Shown: in pieces, positions 13,113 through 23,857 of the stretch
Numbering within the stretch: the first letter of the stretch is position 1
Layout of the letters: every line of letters starts with the position of its first letter
DNA from: Epiperipatus broadwayi
Taxonomy: Eukaryota > Onychophora > Udeonychophora > Euonychophora > Peripatidae
Assembly: GCA_028023455.1 (NCBI GenBank)
Contig: JAQFVV010007211.1
Span: 1-64,000 of the forward strand
Direction: 5' to 3'
Length of the DNA stretch: 64,000 bases
Position numbers and translations under genes: made by a program
The notes under the pieces: generated by a model
Told to the model about the DNA's origin: nothing
Databases searched by the model: none
Seen by the model: only the letters and a program-made list of their open reading frames with translations

Positions 13113-13975
13113 TATTGTTAATCTTCATACTAAAGTTTTTTTACTATTCACTATCTATGGATCTGATCAGTAACCAGAATATAATACTTGAATAAAAAAA
13201 GAAAAAGCCATATAAATGATATGAATTACTTAATAAAAATATCATTGCAAATACCATCTTGAAGTAGTAAGTGAATTGTTAATATGAATAGAAAAAAGAT
13301 TTGAAATTCATACTTCATGAACAAATTAGTATTTTATTAAAAATATTTTAAACTTATAAACAATCAGATTAATTTGGGGTAGAAGTTCATAAAGATGACA
13401 TTTTTGTTTTATTTTTTCAAAAATTTAAAGTAAAAAAAAAAAAGTGGAACAAAAAGAAATATATTATTGAGACAGTTCAGAAAAAAAAAAGTTAATATTT
13501 TTTTTGAAATAGTATAACTTGAACAAATTTCTTTATTTAATTTTTGCTTCTTGAAAAGAAAGTTATGGATTAAAAAATCTATAATTCAGTAAAATCTGTT
13601 TAGTTGGAAGATATTTTTGCTAGTATATTTCACATATTGAAAAGTACATAATAGAAAAATGTAAATCTTTTCTATCTATGGTTTTTACCACCATTTGTTT
13701 GATGAAGTAATGAATATAATAAATATTTATTTTAGAAAATCATAATGTGTTATATTGGGGAAAATGTTTCATCATATTTTATTGGTTAATAATAAAAACA
13801 TATTCTCGTGTGATCATGTGATGTTTAATTATCACTCTGGGTGGTCAGGAGTGTGGTATCAATGTAGGAATCGTTAGCTCTCAAAACTCCTATAACTTTG
13901 CAATATTTTGTGTATGACACTTTATTTGAGATCAGTATAACAATGCAAGGTTAAGTTTATCATATATATATAATT
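13113..13975. other. AT-rich DNA, no gene seen
   Basis: No gene or repeat family recognised. Confidence 0.5.
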
Positions 13976-14190
<215 letters not shown>

Positions 14191-14755
14191 ATAGAAAGCA
14201 GCCCATGCATATTCAATGCCAATAATTTTCAATCTACTGTCAAGGCAATCTTTAATTAATGAAAAATGATGAATACTCACCCTTATCCGTTGTCTAAATG
14301 ATTATGGGGACACAAAAACTTAACATTTGACTGCATGTCAAAACCCATTGAATTTGGAATAACAACAAAAAATTTTAACATAATTTGTTCATAATTTAGG
14401 CTTCCATAAATATGAAACCCAAAAATAGACATTTGCGTTATGATTTTTTGTATTTAAACATTTAAAAAATAGTAAAAAAAAATAGTTATTGAAAAATGAA
14501 AAAGGAAAAATAGATTGGTAATCTAGAGGTCGAATACATATCAAAGATGTGTTAAAGAAAACAAAATATGTATTTAAAATAACAAATATATATAATTACG
14601 GAAAAGATTTTTTAAAAACAATACATGCATATATATAATAGTCGAAACGATTCATTCCAATTAGACAATATAAACAACTGATCTCAGATTTATAAAGCTA
14701 GAAAATAGCTTCTTTTTATTGCCGCTAGAGGACGGCTCAATTGTTTATATTATTT
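14191..14755. other. AT-rich DNA, no gene seen
   Basis: Nothing recognised. The start of the LINE fragment near 14757 is marked by a shift to purine-rich sequence. Confidence 0.5.
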
Positions 14756-14799
14756 ATTGTTTATATTGTTTGTGTTGTACTTGAGTGAAATGGAAAAAG

Positions 14800-15192
14800 C
14801 AATAGAAAGATTAGGAAGAGGGATAGAGATACCGTTAATAGGTATTAAGGAAGTATATATTTTTGTGTGCAGAAAGAAGAGAAGATATGGACGTTATGCT
14901 GAGGACATGTGCAAGGGTGGGTAAAGAAATGGATATTAAATTTAGTGAAGAAAAATCAAATATAATGATGGTTAATACTGGGGAAAGAGAAGATGTAGAA
15001 TTTTTATTGGGAGATATTATTTTAAGTGTGGTGAATAGATATAGTTATTTGGGAATTATTTTAAGTAATCAGAAAAATTATTTGGATGAATGGGACAAAA
15101 AAATGATAAATGAAGCAAAGAAAAGAAAGGGCTTGATAAAGAAATTAACAGTGTTTTCATATAATAAATGTGATGTATCTAGAATTATATAG
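14800..15192 (+). pseudogene. CR1-like reverse transcriptase, palm/thumb part, copy E
   Basis: An open stretch of 109 codons from 14863 encodes VMLRTCARVGKEMDIKFSEE, then KSNIMMV and YSYLGIILS. This is the conserved region directly after the RT active site (lysine-rich KS/T segment, then YLG). The ATG at 14863 is just the first Met after the deletion that removed the FxDD box, not a true start. The frame ends at a TAG near 15190 and resumes in later fragments, so the protein is not functional. Confidence 0.8.
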
Positions 15193-15890
15193 AAAGGAGT
15201 TGCAGGAGCATGGTTAACATATGGTAATGATGCATTATATGTTAGTAAAGATGTATTAAATTACTTAGCAAAAGTTCAAAAGGAAGTAGAAAGATAAGGA
15301 GGCAATTCAAGGAGAAATGGGATGGTCAAGTTTTCATAGGAGAGATGCAAAAAGTAAAATGAAAATGTTTGGTAGATTGCAGTTTATGGATAATAAAAGA
15401 ATAGCCAAAATAGTATTTAATTGGGTTATGAGTAAAGGGCAGGTAACAAGATGGGTGAGAAAGGTAATGTGGTATGCAAAAGATTTGGATAATGAATTTA
15501 TATCAGTATATTTGTACAAAAGATGGGATGATTGTGTTAAGAGGATTGTTGAGTGTTGTAGTAGTAAGGAATGGGATAAAAGAATAGATTTATTAATAAA
15601 GAATAGGGAGTTAGAGAGATGAAGAAATAGTATGGAGAGTAAAAAGAGTTTAAATATATATAGAAATAAACAGAATATTAGGTTGAGTTAATATATGATA
15701 ATAGTAAGGAAAGTAGTTTATTATTTAAGGCTCGAATAGGATCTTTAGCTACAGGAGAATATACATGTAAATGGAAAAATATGGGTGATTTATTTTGTAA
15801 ATTATGTAAGGAAGGAATAGAAAATATTAGGCATTTGTTAATTGAATGTAAATGCTTGAAACAGAAAGGTTACATATAATGAAGTTATGA
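15193..15890 (+). pseudogene. CR1-like RT C-terminal region, copy E
   Basis: Coding-like sequence in broken frames. An open stretch of 101 codons at 15317-15622 (MGWSSFHRRDAKSKMKMFGR, then FNWVMSKGQVTRWVRK) matches copy D 61370-61680. Further on, 15717-15875 reads SLLFKARIGSLATGEYTCKW, then FCKLCKEGIENIRHLLIECK. The C-x2-C-...-H-x4-C pattern is the zinc-knuckle-like module often found at the C-terminus of LINE RT proteins. Confidence 0.75.
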
Positions 15891-16407
15891 AAAAATAAAT
15901 ATGAAAAAAGTGATTATACAGAAAGCGAATTATTGGTTTTTATGCTGGGTTTGGAAAAAGATAAAGGGAATTTAGATATAAAGGCCGTACAATTGACAAA
16001 TATTATGTTGTGGAACTGGGATGGAGCAAAATATAGGGAAACTTAGAGTGGGGAATGAAAAATTAAGTGGCTAACAGGTTTATCTGGGCATAATTGCTGA
16101 GATATTTTTGACTTCGTTTAAGGAGAAGCCACAGTACATCACACCACATCATCATATCAAATGCTTGCAGTGTGTTACTTCAACTGTTATAGATAAATAA
16201 TATTATAATTATTTGTCATTATTTTTACGAGTCAGCATAAGTGCAGGATATCATGGAAGCACACCTGTTTGTAATATTCATGATCTAGATTCAAATCTGG
16301 GCTGAGAAACACCACAAAAAGTTTTTCCTATGAGTTTAAGATGTTTTTTACATAATTCGTTAGTATTCAACTTTGATCTGTAAATGTATTACTAGATATT
16401 TTTAATT

Positions 16408-16592
16408 GATATTAAATCATTTATGCTCTTTATTACTGTTTTACACTGCTTTTATTCCAACTCCCTATGACAGTTTAGACTGCCCCAGCAATCTTCCTTA
16501 GTTCTGATTGCTGGGGCAATCAGAACTGTCATAGGTAGGTTGGAATAAAAGCATTGTAAACCTGTAATAAAGAGCATAAATGATTTAATATT
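16408..16592. repeat. Near-perfect foldback, 185 bp
   Basis: tattaaatcatttatgctct...ccaactccctatgacagt is mirrored by actgtcataggtaggttgga...agagcataaatgatttaata, with an inner pair ccccagcaatc...gattgctgggg. The arms run almost to the centre, so a single strand could fold into a nearly continuous hairpin. No coding content. Likely a MITE; no second copy was spotted. Confidence 0.75.
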
Positions 16593-18639
16593 ATATGGAT
16601 TTGCCAATGCAATAAGAAAGTTAACATTATAATATTTTCAATTAGTTAAACAAAGCTGACAAACAGTTTAAATGCTTATTCACAGTAATTGGTCTGTCTG
16701 GTAAGAGATTTGTTTTCTTACATCTCTACTCTGTAGTAGATTGTTAAAAATGTTTTATATACTATTAATATATATATATATAAAATAAATTCTGTGAAAT
16801 TGAATTAATTGGTTCCATAAATCCATTTATTATGATATTGATACATTGTGATTTACATTGAAATATATGTATTTAAGGATAATTTGTTCCAGACTGATGG
16901 CCAAGACCAATACCTTCATCCAACACAAACATTTAAGCATTAAATAATCAAAAAAAATGTGAATATATAAATAAAGTAAATGCTGAAGACATTTAAAATC
17001 TTTAAATTGAAACATAACTGACATAACCGAATAAAAAAATCAATCATTGATTATAGAATTTCTGCTTTTTGCAAGATAATATAAAGCAGTAATCCTTTCT
17101 GACTAGAAGTTACATCTTGCTTTGAAATGCTGTGCAATCCAGTTCTTTTCCTGAATCCAGTGAGTCTTACTTTGTTGATATTTCTCAGGAACAGTATATA
17201 CTTTCAAAAGACAGTAAAATATTCACACAATTGCTTACTTTTTACACAAATAATTGCCTAAAGCTACTTGTTGTTTGCTTAGATTAATCTGCATTGGCAT
17301 GAAGATTTTCTATTAGTTGCAACATAATCTATTCAAGAAAAAATCATTTTCATTATCTGTTTACTTTTTAATATTTCACCTTTTTATAAATGATATAACA
17401 GTGATTTAATTGTACCATATTCAATGTTTAAACTACCAATATGGAAAATGTAATATTGATGACTGAAGGTTTACCCAAAACTGAAACATTGTGAAAAGTC
17501 TTAAATACATGAATGCTCTTTAATTCAGTACTGATTGTTGTAACAAATTTTTTTACCAAATGATGTTTGTTGATTGTTTTTCTAACTAATGCTTAATTTT
17601 CTAAAACGTTATCATATTTAGTTTTGATTTTTCTTACTTTAACATTAATATTTATCAGCTTTCTAATTTATTTTTATTGTTTATAGCTAAAGTTATTACA
17701 GTATATATATATATATATGTAGAAGAATATTTTTAAGAAAAGGTATGCACAATGTTTTTACTCCTGATGTAAGAAAAATAAAAGGTAACAGAATTAAAAT
17801 TTACATATTCACCAATTTCAAAATTTTCTCATTTTGGAGTTTCTATTTTTTAGCAGAATTTTATTTTGTTGATTTTTTAGCATTTAACATTAATCATCAA
17901 ATTCTATTTATATATGTGGCTAATTTTCTTAAAGTATATGCATTTTAGGATAAAACTTTTAAAGAAAATTACATATTCTTTACTCTAAAGATAAAGGATA
18001 ATAAAATTAAATGAAAAAAATATATATTTCTGCTATTTTACAAAAAAAATTATTTTGATTTTTTTTTTTTTTTTTTTGATAGCTAAAATTCATATATTTG
18101 CCTAGAATACCTTTAAATAAAAACATTTACAATATGTTTTTGAACTTTTTTTTTTTTTTTGATGTTACATTAATCCACTTTTAAACTCTGTTTCTATGGT
18201 TTATAGCAAATGATTTTTAGACACAGAATATGTATAATAAAAGTTTATACAGGAAATATTTATACCACTCTAATATTCATTAAATGGTTTGGATTTGTAG
18301 GTAAGTTATAATTTAGAGAGAAATAATGGGGGGAAATATTTTGATAGATAATAGAAAATGTAGTAAATATGATGTTTTTAGAAGCACTACTTTATTCTAA
18401 GCCATCAAATGTACGTTTGAGTAAACGATGCATTCAGTATGACTGGGCTAAATAATCTTTTAAATAATCTACATTCTCAGATGCATTCTTAGCAAATAGC
18501 CTTAGGTAGGAAATAGTTTGTAATTACTTATCTATCTTTTTTTTAGATTAGAAACACAGATATATATATTGTTTAAATGATATAACCTAAAAGTTTATAA
18601 TGTATAATTAACACAAATAAGCACCATTTGCTTATATAA
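16593..18639. other. AT-rich DNA, no gene seen
   Basis: Stops in all frames, with long T runs near 18058-18080 and 18147-18160. Short open frames (16830-17024, 17745-17948) show no motif. Confidence 0.55.
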
Positions 18640-18795
18640 GTAACTGCTATTATCTTTTTAACTTAATATTACGTCATATGATCACTATTTATTATGCTTA
18701 CACAAGCTGTTTACAAAGAGGCTAAACCCTACTCAGGTTTGCACTGAGTGGCACTACTATATGGAGGGGTTAACCTCTGTGTAACTTAATATTAT
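18640..18795. mobile_element. Foldback element, family PAL, minimal copy 2
   Basis: The core palindrome spans about 18716-18782: aaagaggctaaacc...cactgagtggcactactatatg...ggttaacctctgtg. It keeps the outer arms of the family but none of the interior. Flanking catatgatcact and atgcttacacaagctgttt match the outer parts of copy 1, so this is an internally deleted version. Confidence 0.65.
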
Positions 18796-19163
18796 ATATT
18801 CATTTGTAAAAATTGCATAAAAATTAAAAGGATAAAAAACTCATCTAGTAATTTTGCCAGACAATTATGTGAAAATTTAGTCACAAAACAGAAATTTAAA
18901 ATCACTTCTATTCAATAAATGAAACTGAGAATTTTTATCTCCTCAATTAGGAAACAGTTTAGGAATTTTATCTCTGGACTCTACTACTTTTTTCACTGAT
19001 ACAAGAAACTCATTGTGAATTTGTCAATCAAATACAGTCTTATTGTAGGCTTTTATTTTTAATAAGTTTGATTAAAACTAAACTAATTACACATCTTATC
19101 TACTATAAAGAAATCAATCAGACTTATTTTCAAATTTAAATATTAAGAAATTATATATTTTTA
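18796..19163. other. AT-rich DNA, no gene seen
   Basis: Nothing recognised. Confidence 0.5.
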
Positions 19164-19855
19164 AGGCTATAATCTTAATACTATGCACCTTGAGAATTAA
19201 ATTTGCCACTAGAGGGATCTCTGCAAATCTTCAACACAATATTCTGACTTTATAAAGATAAGAGTGGCTCTTATCTTCAACCTACTTTCTAATGATATAG
19301 GCGAATCTAAAGCATTTTGATTTGAGAGTGTGAAGCTGTTGAAATCTTCACTAATTAAGTCCACAATTTCCATTAAACACTAATGTTCATGAAATCTTCC
19401 AAAATATGAGTTAATGTTGAGATCTTGTAGTTAGAAACATTTTTAAACAATGTAAAGTTATAAATATAAATTTATTAAGCGCATAGTCAGCACATAAGCA
19501 CGTATATATTTAAGGCTATAACCTTAATAAAAAATCTCACCATTAACTCATATTTTGGAAGATTTCACATTATTAGTGTTTAATAGAAATTGTGGACTTA
19601 ATTAGTGAAGATTTTAACAGCTTCATACTCTCAAATCAAAATGCTTTAGATTTTATTTACCTATATAATTAGAAAGTAGGTTGAAGATAAGAACCACTCC
19701 TCTTAACCTTGTGTTGAAGATTTGCACAGGTCCCTCTAGTGACAAATTTAACACTCAAGGCACATAGTATTAAGGTTATAGCCTTAAATATATATGTACT
19801 TATGTGCTGATTATGCACTTAATAAATTAATATTTACAACTTTACAGTAAGAAAT
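19164..19855. mobile_element. Large foldback element, family Q, copy 1
   Basis: Arms of about 260 bp (19164-19420 and 19530-19795) are inverted copies: aaggctataatcttaatact, atgcaccttgag, tgccactagagggatctctg and aagcattttgatttgagagt on the left, with their complements in reverse order on the right. The centre holds tataaatataaatttattaa and gtcagcacataagcacgtat, which has a partner at the right end (tgtacttatgtgctgattat). No transposase frame. A shorter relative lies at 49398-49560. Confidence 0.75.
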
Positions 19856-20207
19856 TATGAAAATAGCAATAGTCTGTGATCAGTGATGATCAAGTGGTAC
19901 CGTTTAGTGATTATATTACAGTGTCCATTAAAAATAATTTTATATTTTATTATTTATGTTCATCGGTATGTAACAAACAGTAAGTTTTATGGGCAACATT
20001 GCTACAATAGTATACATTTTACTATCCAAATATAGTGTAAAAAATAATAAGTTTTATATGCAATATTGTCACAAATAGTATTGTGAATTATACATAATAG
20101 AATACAAATATTATACTTTTTATCTATTATCCATAATAAAAATCTTAATTTTAACATATGTGCATGACAGTCAAAATGATATATCTTCTAAACACTCTGT
20201 CAAGTGT
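19856..20207. other. AT-rich DNA, no gene seen
   Basis: Nothing recognised. Confidence 0.5.
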
Positions 20208-20302
20208 TGGTGGTCGAGAGGTCAGCACAGCTGCCTTATAAGCAGTTGTCCTGGGTTAGCGCGTTCACTTCCCGGCTGATGCTATGACACATAAAAAAAA
20301 AA
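20208..20302 (+). mobile_element. tRNA-derived SINE, family S1, copy 1
   Basis: tggtggtcgagaggtcagca is an A-box-like start, gttcacttcccggctgatgc holds a decayed B box, and a short A tail ends near 20302. Closely similar to 53517-53627 (best preserved), 25189-25280 (reverse) and 47308-47405. Total length about 95 bp; Pol III-transcribed and mobilised by a LINE in trans, as is usual for SINEs. Confidence 0.8.
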
Positions 20303-20597
20303 TACTCACAAGTATCAAAATCTTTATGTGTAGACAAAGTTGTATCTACTTTAGTAGATTAATTAATGGCAGCTATAAGGATAATCAATCATTATGTTAT
20401 TGTAATTTTATTTAGACCAGCTTACCTTTAAATTTATACAGCAGAATTAATTTTTATTCATGTTCATAGTCTTGGAGATAAATTGTCAAATGTTAAATGT
20501 GTATTCATTGAATATTACAGTACATAAAAATCAACTATATTTTTTACATTTGTATAAAATATTTTAATACTATAGAATATCATCATCATCATCATCA

Positions 20598-22097
20598 TCA
20601 ACCATTATCAATCCACTGCAGGATGAAGGTCTCTCCAAGTTTAATCCATCTTCTCTGATGTTTAGCTTCTCTTCTCCACAACACCCCTGCACATTTTCTT
20701 ATTTCATCCATCCATCTCACATGTGGTCTCTTTCTGGGTCTTTTACTATCTCTTGGAATCCAGTTTAAAATTTCAATTGTCCATCTATTATCATCTCTTC
20801 TAGCAATATGTCCAGCCCAACTCCATTTCAATCTTTTAATTTTTTCAATAAGGTCAGTAACACCTGTTTGTTGTCTTACCCATACATTGCGTTTTCGATC
20901 TCTTCTTGTTACTCCCAACATACATCTCTCCATACTCCTTTGAATGGTCTGAAGTCTCTGTATTGCTCTTCTATTAAGTGTCCAAGTCTCAGATCCATAA
21001 GTAAGAACTGGTAAAACACATTTGTTAAAAACCATCCTTTTCAAACACATAGGCATATTTCCTTTTAGTATCAAGTTATCTCTACCAAAAGCACTCCAAC
21101 CAAATTTAATTCTATGATTAATTTTCTCCATTATGTTTCCATCTGTATTAATAATCTGACCAAGGTATTTGTAACTGTTACCTTCTTCTAATTCTTCATA
21201 ATCAATCTTTATTTTCATATTTTGAGCAAATCGATTAAATATTACTTTAGTCTTTTTAACATTTATCTTTAGTCCTACTTTTCTACTTTCATCTGCTAAC
21301 TCCTGCAACATTTCCTGCAGCTCTGAAGCATTATTTTCAAAAACAACTACATCATCTGAAAAATCTAAATGACTTAAATACTCTCCATTTACTTTCACTC
21401 CTATAGTTTCCCATTTTAATTCACACAATACTTCTTGCAGCACTGCTGTAAAGAGTTTTGGAGATATGGAGTCACCTTGTCTTACACCTTTCTCAATGTG
21501 GATTTTTCCAGTATCATTATGTAATCTAATTGTTGCTGTTGCATTTTTATAAATATTCTTTAAAATATGACAATATCCTGGATCTAAACCTTGATGATCC
21601 AATGCTTTAATCACTGAAGAAATGTGTATAGAATCGAATGCCTTTTCATAATCTACAAATCCAAAACATAATGACAACTCATATTCGTTTGTCCTTTCTA
21701 TGACTTCTCTCAATACCTGGATATGATCTATTGTACTAAAACCACTTCTAAATCCAGCTTGTTCTCTTGGTTGGTGGAAATTCAAAGTTCTCTGTAGACG
21801 AGTTGTAATTATCTTGGTAAAAATTTTATATAAAACTGATAAAAGGCTGATAGATCTGTAATTTCTAATATCTTCTTTATCACCTTTTTTAAATATTAAT
21901 ATTATTACTGCATTCTTCCAATCTTCCAGTACATATTTATCATTTAGACATTTAGTATATAACTTTGCTAAAATTGTTTCTATTTCTTCACCTGCTTCTT
22001 TTAATATATCAATTATAATTCCATCATTTCCTGGAGCCTTTCCTTTCTTCATACACTTAATTGCATGTCTCACTTCTTCATTTAAAATTCTGGGCAA
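20598..22097 (-). CDS. LINE reverse transcriptase, intact frame, copy B
   Basis: 499 codons without interruption. It copies LINE RNA into DNA at the nicked target. Motifs in order: GKAPGNDGI (about residues 19-27), NYRSISLLSVLYKIFTKII (79-97), REQAGFRSGFSTIDH (108-122), FVDYEKAFDSI (palm Asp, about 148), GVRQGDSISPKLF (204-216), HLDFSDDVVVFE (Asp-Asp pair, about 242-253), NSYKYLGQII (thumb), KCVLPVLTYGSETW, and a C-terminal WAGHIARRDDNRW / RRPHVRWMDEI-type tail. The usual active-site form is FADD; here it is FSDD, but both Asp are kept. The ATG at 22097 lies inside the ancestral polyprotein, so this is a surviving domain and not an independently started gene. Similar proteins are annotated as craniofacial development protein 2-like. 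Confidence 0.88.
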   Translation of the reverse strand: MPRILNEEVRHAIKCMKKGKAPGNDGIIIDILKEAGEEIETILAKLYTKCLNDKYVLEDWKNAVIILIFKKGDKEDIRNYRSISLLSVLYKIFTKIITTRLQRTLNFHQPREQAGFRSGFSTIDHIQVLREVIERTNEYELSLCFGFVDYEKAFDSIHISSVIKALDHQGLDPGYCHILKNIYKNATATIRLHNDTGKIHIEKGVRQGDSISPKLFTAVLQEVLCELKWETIGVKVNGEYLSHLDFSDDVVVFENNASELQEMLQELADESRKVGLKINVKKTKVIFNRFAQNMKIKIDYEELEEGNSYKYLGQIINTDGNIMEKINHRIKFGWSAFGRDNLILKGNMPMCLKRMVFNKCVLPVLTYGSETWTLNRRAIQRLQTIQRSMERCMLGVTRRDRKRNVWVRQQTGVTDLIEKIKRLKWSWAGHIARRDDNRWTIEILNWIPRDSKRPRKRPHVRWMDEIRKCAGVLWRREAKHQRRWIKLGETFILQWIDNG

Positions 22098-22151
22098 TTC
22101 GGAAGATGTAATAGATATAGGAGGAACTTGTTCTTTATTATTATATAATTC

Positions 22152-22598
22152 TTAATAAAAATCTTCTACCCATTTCATGATGTCATCTCTCTTTTTAGTA
22201 ATAATTCCATCTTTTTTTCTTATTGCAGATATAAATTTCCTACCAATACCAAAATGTTGTTTAACATTTTTGAGACTTTTATTTTCTTCTACAGCTTTCC
22301 TTGCTATTTCACAGTTATACTTTCTTATATCATTTTCAACTCTTTTCCGTACCATTTTACAAAATTCGAGATATTCAATTCTTTTTAATACATCATTTTT
22401 GTATATCTTCATATTCCTTCTTTTCTTGATAAATTCTCTAGTCTCAGTAGAAATTTTATTAGTCAATTGCTGCTTTTTTTTACCAGCTATGTTTGTTGCA
22501 GTTTTTAAAAGTGTATCAGTTATTTTCATATTAATTTCATTCAAATCTGAATCATGTTCAAAATCTCCTAACACTTGAAACCTATTTGTAAGTTCCAA
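22152..22598 (-). pseudogene. LINE linker between endonuclease and RT, copy B
   Basis: 148 codons of Lys/Glu-rich, probably helical sequence (ELTNRFQVLGDFEHD, KKKQQLTNKISTETREFIKK, KHFGIGRKFISAIRKKD-like, ending KWVEDFY). It joins the endonuclease to the RT in one polyprotein. A TAA follows the final Tyr, and the sequence then continues in frame as ELYNNKEQVPPISIT into the RT, so this stop is a point mutation rather than a real end. Confidence 0.8.
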
Positions 22599-22599
22599 T

Positions 22600-23090
22600 T
22601 TAAATTCATTAGAATGTTTCTGAAGATTAGGAATATCAACTGTAAATATTGTTTTTCTTAATAATTTTTGTCTCTCTAGTTTTACATTAACACATAACTT
22701 ACACCTTACTAATCGATGATCACTTCCTGTGTTAAATTTATTAAGAACATTACAATCTTAAAATATGTATTTTCTGTTAGTCAAAATATAATCCAATTCT
22801 ACTGTACCTTCATTTGGATGCTTCCATGTCCATTTCCTTTTAACATTTTTCTCAAAAAATGAATTCATAATATAAAGTTTTTCTTTTTCTGCAAACTCCA
22901 CAAGTCTATGTCCTCTCTCATTTCTATTACCATAACCAAAATTACCTACAGCAATTTCATCTTTCATTTGTCTACCAATTCTAGCATTAAAGTCTCCCAT
23001 AAAAATTTTAAAATGTTGTTTACTCTGATCAAAAGCCTTTTGTACATCCATATAAAAATCTTCTACTACTTCATCACTATGAGAACTTGT
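22600..23090 (-). pseudogene. LINE endonuclease C-terminal half, copy B
   Basis: Continues the endonuclease after the frameshift: MDVQKAFDQSKQHFKIFMGD, then GDFNARIG (catalytic Asp/Asn), VELDYILTNRKYIF, a TAA at 22755-22757 replacing the Gln codon of copy A, and then SDHRLVR with the catalytic Asp-His. Catalytic residues are all present, so only the frameshift and stop inactivate it. Confidence 0.85.
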
Positions 23091-23554
23091 TGGGCATAAA
23101 CCTGAATTATCTGCATTTGGTATCTGCTATTAAGTTGTATAACTAATCTTGCCACTCTGTCCGATACACCATCAATCTCCACAATATTGTTCTTCCACTT
23201 TTTATTTATAATGAATCCTACTCCACTTGTATTTCCAATATGTGTGCCTTTATAATAGAGTATATGTCCACTTTTTAAATCAATTGTTTCTTCTCCTTTT
23301 CTTCTAACTTCACAAAGTCCAATAATGTCCCATTTAATATTAGACAGTTCTTCTTCTAATTCTTGCAATCTTCCTTCACTTGAAAGTGATCTGCAGTTGT
23401 AAGTACCTAAATAAAAAGTCGTCATCAAATGGCAGCCTGGGTCCACAATCAGGGGATTCTTAGCACCCTCCGCCTTTGGCCACCAACCGCTGCCTTGGTT
23501 GGTGACTTTACAGCCTCCTGGGATTAAGGGCCATGCTTTATTTTTGTCTGTCAT
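23066..23554 (-). pseudogene. LINE endonuclease N-terminal half, copy B
   Basis: 162 codons beginning with ATG at 23554 (MTDKNKAWPLIPGG). After a leader of about 45 residues it enters the APE fold: FYLGTYNCRSLSSEG (Asn motif), DIIGLCEVRRKGEET (Glu motif), GVGFIINKKW. The frame is lost at QVYAQQ, where copy A reads QVYVPTSSHSDE: a 1-bp deletion near 23094 shifts it. The ATG is a plausible native ORF start because the leader is conserved in nucleotide sequence in copy A. Confidence 0.85.
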
Positions 23555-23857
23555 AATTGTATATATGTATTGGAAAAATATTTATCATTTACACAAACAT
23601 TCATTCTGCCTTATCAGGCACTGAGAATACAGACCATGGTGTTTCTTGATCTTAAACTCAGAGGTAAAAAGCCAATAAAGTCACCACGCTGGCTAATGCA
23701 TGTTGGTGAGCAGCCCATCCATGTTCGTATACTATATGAATAATCACATAGTAATAACAGCTGCAACGACAAGAACGTATGGAGTGGACATTAGGAATTT
23801 GCCCTGCTCGGTTCCTTTAAGGCCTCCAAGAGGAATCAAATGGTCTCTTTTCAGTTA

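Larger units (their letters stand above)
14757..16165 (+). mobile_element. CR1-like LINE, copy E, 5'-truncated
   Basis: Plus-strand, purine-rich segment colinear with copy D from about 60775 onward (aaatggagagagcagtaaaa versus aaatggaaaaagcaatagaa). It encodes the RT palm C-terminal side, thumb and C-terminal domain, and then a 3' tail to about 16165. The truncated 5' end is typical of LINE insertion by target-primed reverse transcription. Compared with copy D it has lost about 33 bp around 14860, including the segment for the FxDD active-site motif. It extends about 450 bp further 3' than copy D. Confidence 0.85.
20580..23857 (-). mobile_element. RTE-like LINE, copy B, near full length (about 3.3 kb)
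   Basis: Complete-looking minus-strand element. The 5' leader begins near 23857 (shared with copy A), followed by APE endonuclease, linker and RT. The 3' end is at 20580-20598 with a short (TGA)n tail (catcatcatcat on the plus strand), a typical RTE-type 3' simple repeat. Damage relative to copies A and C is light: one 1-bp deletion near 23094, a stop at 22755-22757 and a stop near 22149. It is the best reference in the window for this family, to which copies A, C and the 39425 fragment belong. Confidence 0.9.

Noticed and set aside
16240-16320. Possible B box (ctagattcaaatctgggc)
   Set aside because: Single motif without an A box or family members; insufficient.
20208-20302. Possible functional tRNA gene
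   Set aside because: Lacks a cloverleaf with paired acceptor arm and has an A tail plus three similar copies; better explained as a SINE.
22177-22578. 133-codon plus-strand hydrophobic frame
   Set aside because: Antisense shadow of the LINE linker; the Phe/Leu/Ser content is the complement of Lys/Glu-rich coding sequence. The same applies to 1036-1353 and 1488-1916.
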